Shown: piece by piece, positions 10,256-17,500 of the stretch
How positions within the stretch are numbered: the first letter of the stretch is position 1
Layout of the letters: each line of letters begins with the position of its first letter
NCBI GenBank assembly: GCA_034096865.1
Contig: JAWQFJ010025448.1
Location: 80,001 to 97,500, forward strand
Length of the DNA: 17,500 bases
Direction: 5' to 3'
DNA from: Theodoxus fluviatilis
Taxonomy: Eukaryota; Mollusca; Gastropoda; Cycloneritida; Neritidae
The notes under the pieces: generated by a model
Databases searched by the model: none
The model's input: the letters and a program-made list of their open reading frames with translations, nothing else
What the model was told of the DNA's origin: nothing
Program-made: the position numbers and the translations under genes

Positions 10256-11323
10256 GTCCCACTGGGCAAGGATAAAGCGCTGAATAAACCAAACGTATTT
10301 GCTGCCGCTTCTGCAGCAGATTCAAACGACTGATGTTTTTGCTATGACGAAGAAAGCTTTCAGCATGTTCGGAAGAACAGACTGTATCTTCACTGCTTAG
10401 GTCTCGCTCAAATTAGAAAAAGCAAGACGTAATCCTTCGAGAGGAAACCGACGAGTTTCGAGGAGAGTCATGGGTAGAGGGAGGGAAAATAGACCGCCTT
10501 TCTAGCTCAGATTGAACTCAGAGACGTAGTGGCGCGCTCAGTGATCAAGCGCATCATTGAGCTGCCGAGCTGCAGTGGTCCGACAACTGATACAGAAACG
10601 CAGGCGACTCATGCTGTCACAACAGTGTTGGTATGATACACAGAAAGGCATTTTGGGTATAGAGCTGGAAACGAGAGGAAGCAATCATCCACGCCGGACA
10701 CTGGGCTGCGCTGCGTTGCTGGTGGTGAAGCGTCTGCAGAGGCCTCCACAGCACGAAGACCCCAACAACAGGGAGAACGTCGTGAGGCAGCAGGGGCCGT
10801 ACGTTGTAACGTGGGACGTTGTGTCTGTTCTTCTGTTTGTTTGCTGCCTTCCTCTACAAACAGAGGGGGATAACGTGAACTTCAGAGCTTTCCTTTTTTT
10901 CTCCCTTGTAGGTCGTGCAATGAATAAATGTGGATTTTAACATTTGTCACCAACGATATATTTCCTGATTATTCTCAAGTGAGAGGAAAAGCTGTGATAC
11001 GTATCCCTATGTTTTCTCACTTTTGTATCAAACATTTTGCTGCATTTCCCAACCCGCATTCAAAGTCTTTGAATACTGCCTGACATTGCTACAAATACAC
11101 ACAACAATTAGCAAGTGTCGTCTTTGTCTCTTTTCACATATAAATGCACAGCAAAGCTTAAAACTATGAAAACTGCATTGAATTTCACAACCTTGCACAT
11201 AAAACAAGCCTAAACCAAAATGTGCAGTGCATTTCTGTGATAATACGGTTAAGCATCATCTCCAAATCGTGGCAGAAGTTTACAAACATACTCCTACCTG
11301 CGGCGCGAACACGCATACAAACT
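10256..11323. other. Unique sequence, no gene recognised
   Basis: A 127-residue ORF (10557-10940, plus) is the longest open frame here; I recognise no domain. A pyrimidine tract ending in CTTGTAG just before 10912 resembles a splice acceptor but lies inside that ORF, with no downstream coding block. Directly after the ATT array, GGATAAAGCGCTGAATAAAC (about 10270-10289) resembles the 3' termini of some other invertebrate retroelements, from general recollection only. Confidence 0.45.
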
Positions 11324-11410
<87 letters not shown>

Positions 11411-11431
11411 GTGGGGGGAGGGAGGGAGGAG

Positions 11432-11479
<48 letters not shown>

Positions 11480-11499
11480 CAGAGAGAGGGCGAGGAGGG

Positions 11500-11548
<49 letters not shown>

Positions 11549-11658
11549 GACAGATAGAGAGAGAGAGGGAGGGCGAGGAGTAGAGATAGAGAAAGAGAGA
11601 GAGAGAGAGAGGGAGAGAGAGAGAGAGAGAGAAAAGAGAAAGAGAGAGAGAGAAAGAA
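11324..11658 (+). repeat. GA dinucleotide polypurine tract with G-rich insert
   Basis: About 335 bp of nearly uninterrupted purines on the plus strand, mostly GA, with AAAGAG variants. At 11411-11434 there is a G-rich insert with four or more runs of three or more G, which fits a G-quadruplex pattern. The Arg-Glu and Ser-Leu ORFs on the two strands reflect the repeat only. Mirror symmetry of GA runs favours H-DNA. Confidence 0.95.
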
Positions 11659-11813
11659 GCAAACTACCATGTGGGAGGCCTAATTGCCATTCCAATGCAG
11701 GAGACGACGTCCAATGCGGGCTGCGGAAATGAAATTATATCTCTACAACTGAATTCACGGCAAATCTCGCTCGCCTCAGGGGGTCCATGACTTATTAAGG
11801 TAGACTGTCAGTC

Positions 11814-11864
11814 AGGGTTAAAGGTCAACGCCCAGCCTGGCCCCGTAGGTCAAACCTCTGACCA
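11814..11864. promoter_or_regulatory. Cluster of nuclear-receptor-like half-sites
   Basis: AGGGTTAAAGGTCA at 11814-11827 is followed by AGGTCA at 11847-11852 and TGACCA at 11859-11864, the last two forming an inverted pair with a 6-base spacer. AGGTCA is the known half-site of many nuclear receptors. Three near-consensus hexamers within about 50 bp are suggestive, but half-sites are short and chance clustering is possible. Confidence 0.25.
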
Positions 11865-12351
11865 TTTCCTCCTTCCCTCCATCGATCATCTGCTGCCCAC
11901 TTGCTTCCTCGAACGACTGCATTGTTTGGTATGGACAGCGGCCATTGTTGCCTTAATCCAGCCATCCTCTGCTTTACGTTTTCACAAAGAAGATTCACTC
12001 ACTCGAGTAATGAAATAAGTTTGAACAAGAGACTGCTCTTCAAACAAACTTGTGCACATATGCGTAAGCAAAGGTACTGCAGGTTTGCAGGCCCAAGTGC
12101 GAGAGCTATTATCTCCACATTTTGTTTGTGGACAACATGTGCGTCGGAAACCATGCGTTGACCAGTTTGTCGACGGTTTTGTCTTTTTTGAGTTTGCACA
12201 ATCCGAGAAACTAAGTGCAAGATTGAGAAATAAATACCTGTTCTTATCGTGACAATTAACATTTTTAAAATACAAAGCTATTTCATGCAATCAGCCACCT
12301 AATGGCCCAAACATTTTGCTTTGAGCAGAGCACTTAGTACAAGGGATGAAC

Positions 12352-12378
12352 GGGGGTGGGGGTGGGGGTTGGAGGGGA
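12352..12378 (+). other. G-quadruplex motif
   Basis: Three runs of five G separated by single T, then TTGGA and a run of four G. This satisfies the usual four-run, short-loop rule, and the single-base loops predict a very stable parallel quadruplex. Whether it acts in the cell cannot be told from sequence. Confidence 0.8.
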
Positions 12379-12810
12379 CTTTTGCCGAACAACCTGTAAG
12401 GGCGGAGTAAACAACGCGGGCACACAAGCAGACGCCCAGTTATGAAGACCCCATCACAAAAGCACGCGAGTTGATGCATAGCCTGGTGTCTGCTTCTGAC
12501 TGCTCTGTGTTTTGCTGGGCGGCACGCAAACAACAGAATGAGACAGTTCCTGGCCGCCGAGAGGCCGGCCACAGAAGCGCTTATTGAGCATTCAGAGTCA
12601 TCATTGCTGGTGGCCCTCGATGCCAGCAATACTTAACTATGCGCCACGGTTACTTGAGAGGCACACTGACATACTTGATGTCCCTAACACAGCCTTGCAG
12701 TGAGAGCCGAAAACAGGAGATTCCATTTTGCTGTAAATTACGCCTTCGTACGAGTCAACATGAATAGTCGCTACAACTCTCCACCTTGCATGCTATAAAC
12801 CATTGTTATA

Positions 12811-12906
12811 AACGAATAAACAAACAAAAGAATGGATAGATGAATAAATGAACGAAAGAAAGAGCGAACGAAAGAACAAACAAACGAACGAATGAATGAT
12901 TGAATT
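12811..12906. repeat. Degenerate tetranucleotide tract (GAAT, AAAC, GAAC, GAAA)
   Basis: About 95 bp with a strong four-base period but changing unit sequence: AAAC, GAAT, GGAT, GAAA and GAAC. This looks like an old tetranucleotide array decayed by substitution while keeping its register. Confidence 0.8.
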
Positions 12907-13101
12907 TGAAGGAAAAGTCAACCTTTATTCAGAAGCAAAACATCAATGAAAATATGTTCAGATTGCACGTCTTGTTGGAAATACATTATTTTCTTTTGTG
13001 TGTGTATGTATGGGGAAAAGTGAAAAATTAACCAATTTATGAGCTCGCTTTTGGCACTGAACGAGAGGAGAAAGTCTCGTGACTTGATTATGAGACGTAG
13101 T

Positions 13102-13380
13102 ACGTATATGTTCAAAGTGGTACGCATTATGTTCAAATTGGGACGTATTATCTTCAAAGTGGGACGTATAATGTTCAAAGTGGGACGTATTAAGTACAAA
13201 GATGGGCGTATTATGTACAAAGTGGGACGTATTACGTTCAAAGTGGTACGTATTACGTTCAAAGTGGGACGTATTATGTTCAAAGTGGGACATTATGTTC
13301 AAAGTAGGACGTATTATGTTCAAAGTGGGACGTATTATGTTCAAAGTGGGACGTAGTACGTTCAAAGTGGGACGTAGTAG
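13102..13380 (+). repeat. 21-bp minisatellite, about 13 copies
   Basis: The unit is ACGTATTATGTTCAAAGTGG plus one G. I place copies at 13102 (20 bp), 13122, 13143, 13164, 13185, 13206, 13227, 13248, 13269, 13290 (19 bp, lacking GT), 13309, 13330 and 13351, with a fragment at 13372. Because the period is a multiple of three and the unit has no stop in most frames, several frames on both strands stay open (7-residue patterns such as RIMFKVG or NTSHFEH). The 19- and 20-bp units break every frame, so a protein is unlikely. Substitutions are commoner than in the 26-bp array, suggesting an older or less homogenised array. Confidence 0.95.
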
Positions 13381-16095
13381 GAAATTATTTTAGTGTAAAT
13401 TGATAGGAAAATATATAATATACCACTTATTTTGCAGTAGTCGGTATTTTCAAGTATACTGTTGTATTCGTGGAAATATCCTCAAATATTGTATCAAAAG
13501 CATCTCTAATTTAGCACTATTCCTTTAATTAAGGCCTCTCAGCATTTGTAAGCTATGCAAAGCCATTGACCACGAAAATCACCTAAGTAGGCTTTAATAA
13601 GAGTGAGTCAAGTCTCGATTTCCTACGTTATTTGCCTTTTTGAATCGCGCAGGGAGATAGGGAGGGTCTATCTTAGCTCCAAAACTTCCCTTGGCCAACA
13701 TATTTGTACGTGAGTGGGGCAACATTGTCATTGTGGTTGACATAAACATCATCCACATTATCTGTAACTAACGCACCTTCTACCGACTTGTAAGTGTATT
13801 TTTTTAACTTCCATAACCCGAACGTGCTGTGTTGCAAGTTCCTTTTCAACTTCAATAATCCCGTGCATTTCCCACAGGAACAGTAAGCCTGTCTTTACAA
13901 TCAACCTCTCTACACATGGCAAAAGATCCTAACATGTCCAGGTCATGTTGATCTACGGCGCCCTAAAACGTTCACACACACACTATGTGTACGGGCATTC
14001 ATCAAAGCAGCAAACGGTCCATCTTAGATGACGGTATGTGCACTGAACGGCTAAAGCACTACAGCCATGCTGGGGTTTTCAACTCAGCAAAAGACAGATG
14101 TTGTATTATGTTCAACGTTGTTCAGAATTTTGTTTTGAATGTAAACATTCATTGACACTAACACTACAACTTTTTAATGTGTCTCTGGTTTGGTGTATGA
14201 CTTACGTTTATGCAATATACAAAGACATAGTAGACTGCTTAGCGGTCGGCACAAATCCCTGTAGCATTTCTTTGAGGTCACTACATATTAATGCAATGAG
14301 ACTGTATTTGACTTCCGATATGTCAGTATGCTTAGAAATCTTCATTCACTTACAGAATTTAAAAAAGAGGGGTGAATTGAGAAATCTCTAGCGCTGCGAG
14401 AAAACGAGGGACTGCATGAATTCGTTTCCACGATTAAACGCACCAGAGACTCACAGGCCACTGCGTTGTGCGTGTTCTTCTGCAGGGAATGACCACCAGG
14501 CCGTCCAGTGCGACATATCAATGTTCGAGCATGAGTGGCCAGAGAACTGCGTTCGTGGAAAAGGCATTCGGATCGATTTGGAACTTTGGCACTTCCGTCC
14601 TGCTCTCCAGCATTTCCAGAAATAAACTCTTCGCTCTTGAAAGAAGCTTTCAAGCCGAGCAATGCAAAGCCGTTTGCTACTGTTACAGTGTTAGAAGGAA
14701 AGGTTGACTGACTCTCTTTTGATATTGGCCGTAGACAAAAGTGACTGCATTCAAGACCGCGGTTCTCAGTCTATAACGGCATCACTCCGTTTCGCTTTAG
14801 CTAATCCCACAACACCTAAAAATTGTACCGTTCCTCCCGAGTCGAGTCGGTCTGATGCCTTTGGCGAATTTCAGATTATCGTTTCATCACAACGTATGAT
14901 GAATTCCCTTTAAAATGGCACTAATGTCATTTTGATATTTGTAGTGGTTACGGATTTATTTTTTTGTCTGTGTAGCGAACACGGACATTTAAAAAAAAAA
15001 ATTTTCAGGTGAGGAGATAATACTCTGCAAGCGACAACTGTTTACAGAGAACAAGTAATTTCATTATCTTCTAGCCTTAAAAAATCCCTCTGTGGCTAAT
15101 AAAACTGCCCCTTACGTTCTGATGAAAGTCTCCCACTTATGCTTACAGTGACACCCCACACTACACAAATGTAACCATGCTTGATAAAACAAGGCTGAAG
15201 TACGAAAAATGACCAAATGATATATTCCAACCACACTATCAACTGTTTACTCTTGCATATTCCTGAAAAACAGCACATTATTATTTTTTAAAAGTGTCAT
15301 TCTTGTACAGTGTCGTAAATATAATGAAAGTGTATACGTGACTTGGTTTACGTACTCTCGTCTTGTTTCTTATGCACAGTCACAGTTGTGACTGCAAGTA
15401 AAGCAGTCAGGAAAATGGCGAGGTAAAGTCTCACACAGAGTCACAGAATCAGAAGCAGTGGGCTTTTTGCACAGAAAAGATCACACAGTCTTTCTGTGGA
15501 TGTTAAGAAAAAAAAATCTGTGGATTTGAAGCCTGAATCCCACATTCTATAAGCAGTGATGGTTTAGCTTTCTCAATCGAGGAAAGTAAGAAAATAGCTG
15601 TCGTGACCCCCACTGGAGCAAATCTTCATGTTTCTCATAACGCTCCTATTATCAGACTGCCTCTCTTTGGGTGGACGAGTCACAATTAAAGTTTGGGAGA
15701 TTGCTGCTCCTTGTAATGCAAACAGATAACGTTCTCTTGCTGTATAATTCTGAGCATTTAATTCAACTCACTATTGGGAGAGAAAAAAATCCTAAGAAAA
15801 CAAAAATACCTCGTTTCAATGTCATTAGGGCAGATAACCGAAATGGGGAAAGCCTGCTCTATAAAAACGGAACATTACAATATATTCACGAGAAAAATTC
15901 GAATGTTATGCAAAGACCATCTTAGTCAACGCATATGTTGTTTTGGGACTTCGCATCGTTTTCAGTAACGACAAATATAATGTTGTATTAAAACAAAACA
16001 AAAACCAAAAAACTTTTTATTGGTGAGAGCCTTTTGACATGTTTATCAATATCAAATAAAAACCGCTGGCGCTGAACCTCCGGTTTTGGCATATT
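13381..16095. other. Unique AT-rich sequence, no gene recognised
   Basis: About 2.7 kb without a convincing gene. ORFs of 60 to 106 residues (for example 14098-14391 plus, 14342-14662 minus, 15671-15925 plus) show no recognised motif. A poly(A) run is at 14991-15001. A perfect 8-bp inverted repeat with a 2-base loop (CAGTCACA/TGTGACTG) lies at 15377-15394, near several GTCACA-like words at 15430-15495. No tandem array or RNA gene is visible. Confidence 0.5.
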
Positions 16096-16150
16096 AAAAA
16101 AAAAGAAAACAAGATCGGGTTCGAACCCGCAACCTCTCGAGAAAAGAGGG
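16096..16150 (-). pseudogene. Second tRNA-like module: T arm with anticodon-like hairpin and T-run
   Basis: On the minus strand, CCTCT (16149-16145) pairs with AGAGG (16137-16133) around a 7-base loop, then GGTTGCGGGTTCGAACCCG follows; it contains a strong B-box (GGTTCGAAC) inside a 14-bp palindrome at 16116-16129. The order hairpin, short linker, T arm resembles the 3' half of a tRNA. TTTTC and then nine T follow (16109-16096), fitting an RNA polymerase III stop. No A box or 5' half belonging to this piece is seen, so it is either a decayed tRNA fragment or the 3' part of a composite tRNA-derived SINE. Confidence 0.4.
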
Positions 16151-16153
16151 GGG

Positions 16154-16232
16154 AAAAAGTTTCATCGCAGAATCGAACCTGGTCATGCATGACCAAGAGT
16201 CCAACGCTCTACCAGCTGAGCCATTAGAGAAT
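16154..16232 (-). pseudogene. tRNA-like sequence (Lys-like 5' half), probable tRNA-derived SINE head or pseudogene
   Basis: Read on the minus strand, a good A box (TGGCTCAGCTGG, 16223-16212) and B box (GGTTCGATTC, 16179-16170) are about 32 bases apart, the usual tRNA distance. The D arm is intact: GCTC pairs with GAGC across AGCTGGTA. The anticodon region begins TTGGACTCTTGG, similar to eukaryotic tRNA-Lys(CTT), but the 3' side of the anticodon stem is not complementary; a perfect GGTCATG/CATGACC palindrome stands in its place (16194-16181). The T stem has mismatches and I cannot pair the acceptor ends. A T5 run (16158-16154) follows, as at the end of a tRNA gene. The internal promoter looks usable but the tRNA fold does not, so a pseudogene or SINE head is more likely than a working tRNA. 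Confidence 0.6.
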
Positions 16233-16485
16233 TGATATGACGGAGTGTTTGTAAAGCATTTATAACGTTCTTTTCCCTAAACCCCCTTGCAAGCTATCGG
16301 CCTAGGAAACAATCGACCATATATTTTAAACATGATGGATAGGTTTAGGAAGCTCCTATTATGGCATGTTTTGTTTTGCTTTGGCATGTCATAGACGCTG
16401 AATTAACACTCACACAGTCACACAGAGGAGGAGGTGTATTATAGATGTTCACCCCAGACATGTGCATTCGTACTCATTCACGCAC

Positions 16486-16550
<65 letters not shown>

Positions 16551-16560
16551 TAATAATAAT
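16486..16560. repeat. AAT trinucleotide array with internal strand switch
   Basis: On the plus strand the array runs as AAT units (16486 to about 16536), switches to ATT units (to about 16551), and returns to AAT (to 16560). The middle segment is the inverse of its flanks, so the array contains inverted repeats able to fold into a hairpin. It is the 3' tail of the minus-strand retrotransposon copy. Confidence 0.9.
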
Positions 16561-16705
16561 ACAGACTACTTATACGCCCATACCTTCCCTAATAGGCAAG
16601 CTCATGACGTTTACAATGAAAAGTCTACATTCATACAAAGCATTCCAACACTCGCACACTGCACAGTTGAAACAAAAAAGAGTTAAATATAATACAACTA
16701 CTTAG
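16486..16705 (-). mobile_element. Second 3' end of the same CR1/L2-like family, severely 5'-truncated
   Basis: The reverse complement of about 16561-16705 aligns with the 3' untranslated region of the plus-strand element at 9870-10052. The best block is TTGTAAACG (16616-16608 here, 9999-10007 there), followed in both by CATGA, a CT-rich/AGGGAA hairpin region and a TATG-containing stretch, and then the ATT array about 46-48 bases further on. Only 3' untranslated sequence survives, with no coding part. The substitution level shows it is a diverged relative and not a recent duplicate. The 5' limit near 16705 is approximate. Confidence 0.78.
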
Positions 16706-16751
16706 TAGGAAAAGATAACTCTGCTTGACTCGATCTGGAGTAGGTTTTTCC

Positions 16752-16945
16752 GTCAACTGACATATGAGGGGGGAAGTTTCGAGTTTACGACCTACATAAA
16801 TCAATTTCTCTTCAAACCTCGATTCTGAAAATTTGGTACATTCAATCGGACCTAACTTCCAGTAAGTGTGCAATATGTCAAGGAAATCCGTCCAGTAGTT
16901 TTTGAGAAATCAGCCGTTAAGTCGGGACAGAGAGACAGATGATAC
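16752..16945. repeat. Dispersed repeat, copy 1 of a 250-bp period tandem pair
   Basis: This unit aligns with 17002-17197 at a constant offset of 250 bp, without net insertion or deletion. Shared landmarks are CGAGTTTACGACCT, AAACCTCGATTCTGAAAATT, CATTCAATCGGACCTAACTT and CAGCCGTTAAGTCGGGA, followed by an AGACAGA-rich end. Reverse-strand phrases such as AACTACTGGACGGATTTCC with a GTCTGTCTGTC end recall widespread invertebrate interspersed repeats, but I cannot name the family. Confidence 0.85.
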
Positions 16946-17001
16946 AGATAAAATTTCGTCACGTTATTGATGACGTCACACATTTTCCATTTCGCCATTT
17001 C

Positions 17002-17197
17002 ATCAATTGACTATTTAGGGAGGTGCTTTCGAGTTTACGACCTTAAAATTCCACTTTCTTTTTAAACCTCGATTCTGAAAATTTGATACATTCAATCGGA
17101 CCTAACTTCCAGTAAGTGTGCAAAATGTAAAGGAAATCCGTCCAGTAGTTCTTGAGATATCAGCCGTTAAGTCGGGATAGACAGACACACAGACAAA
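17002..17197. repeat. Dispersed repeat, copy 2 of the tandem pair
   Basis: The second copy has roughly a dozen or two scattered substitutions against copy 1, mostly in its first third, while its central block is nearly identical. It ends in ACAGACACACAGACAAACAGAC. The spacer between copies (16946-17001) carries a perfect TGACGTCA palindrome at 16971-16978 and has no counterpart after copy 2. Confidence 0.85.
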
Positions 17198-17202
17198 CAG
17201 AC

Positions 17203-17272
17203 AAAGTCTGTAGGGCCTCCAGTAAACCTGGAGGGATAAAGTCTGTAGGACCTCCTGTAAACCTGGAGGGAT
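17203..17272 (+). repeat. Two 35-bp tandem units, each with a hairpin
   Basis: Units start at 17203 and 17238. The first contains CCTCCAG-TAAAC-CTGGAGG, a perfect 7-bp stem with a 5-base loop. The second has CCTCCTG in the left arm, which leaves a 5-bp stem. Besides that pair of changes the units differ by one or two bases, so the duplication is fairly recent. They adjoin the AGACAGAC end of the dispersed repeat and may be part of it. Confidence 0.85.
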
Positions 17273-17500
17273 AAACATTCAAATCCATCCTCACACGCTA
17301 TTTTGCTACTAATTGTATCTCGAAAGTAGTAATGTACTTTTTAGAGTTTTCCCATGAATAGTATTGGCACAAAGTACAGCGAATGGTGCGACTCCGAAAA
17401 GTATAATAAAATCCATCGTCTTCCACGCGAAGACGTGACCCAGCACACGCCTCGGTGGCAAACGCTCACGGACAAGAGAAAACCAAATCAGAGCCACCAC
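17273..17500. other. Unique sequence, no gene recognised
   Basis: A minus-strand ORF (17309-17500) runs off the window edge. Its visible 63 residues have a hydrophobic middle but no motif that I recognise. It may be chance or part of something outside the window. Confidence 0.45.

Larger units (their letters stand above)
11659..12810. other. Unique sequence, no gene recognised
   Basis: ORFs of 66 to 112 residues overlap on both strands (11901-12161 plus, 11982-12290 minus, 12291-12629 minus) with no recognised motif. The first 200 bases (11700-11890) have clustered nuclear-receptor-like half-sites, listed separately. A G-quadruplex motif at 12352-12378 is also listed separately. Confidence 0.5.

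Noticed and set aside
10557..10940. 127-residue ORF as a host gene
   Set aside because: No recognised motif, no supporting gene structure, and a splice-acceptor-like tract inside it; I cannot separate it from a chance ORF.
11185..11695. Ser-Leu and Arg-Glu rich ORFs
   Set aside because: They are translations of the GA dinucleotide tract.
13102..13380. Possible protein with 7-residue repeats
   Set aside because: Units of 19 and 20 bp break the frame and several frames are open on both strands, so it is a DNA minisatellite.
15377..15394. Short inverted repeat CAGTCACA/TGTGACTG as a transposon end or terminator
   Set aside because: An isolated 8-bp stem with a 2-base loop has no partner or flanking duplication and is within chance expectation for this length of DNA.
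16154..16232. Functional tRNA-Lys gene
   Set aside because: The anticodon stem, T stem and acceptor ends do not pair properly, although the A and B boxes are good.

Overview
The window looks like non-coding DNA from a eukaryote, most likely a marine invertebrate animal (a mollusc is my best guess, not provable from this sequence). Three things point that way: a decayed CR1/L2-type non-LTR retrotransposon, tRNA-like modules with RNA polymerase III A and B boxes, and very dense simple repeats separated by unique sequence with short ORFs only. I see no operon-like structure, no ribosome binding sites and no convincing intact host gene. Long ORFs over the repeat tracts (poly-Leu, poly-Asn, Ser-Leu, Cys-Val, Arg-Glu) are artefacts of low-complexity DNA.

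Layout. 1-838: unique, fairly GC-rich. 839-1109: GGAT tetranucleotide array. 1821-2385: long purine-rich AGG/AGC tract. 3081-3505: TG/CG alternating tract. 3686-4087: GC-rich unique block with an unrecognised ORF. 4431-4500: CTG/CTGG tract. 5769-6091: a compact inverted-repeat element of 305 bp, flanked by a perfect 9-bp direct repeat. 6908-7193: 11-copy 26-bp minisatellite. 7317-7483: CA tract. 9165-10255: 5'-truncated, frameshifted CR1/L2-like element with a 3' hairpin and an ATT tail. 11324-11658: GA tract. 11814-11864: three nuclear-receptor-like half-sites. 12352-12378: G-quadruplex motif. 12811-12906: degenerate tetranucleotides. 13102-13380: 21-bp minisatellite. 16096-16232 (minus): two tRNA-like modules, each followed by a T-run. 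16486-16705 (minus): a second 3' end of the same retrotransposon family. 16752-17197: two copies of a dispersed repeat with a 250-bp period. 17203-17272: two 35-bp hairpin units.

No genes work together here. The window is an intergenic or intronic landscape built by transposition, tandem duplication and microsatellite growth. The best candidates for something undescribed are the 305-bp inverted-repeat element with its flanking duplication, the paired retrotransposon 3' ends with matching hairpin-plus-ATT architecture, and the double tRNA-like unit.
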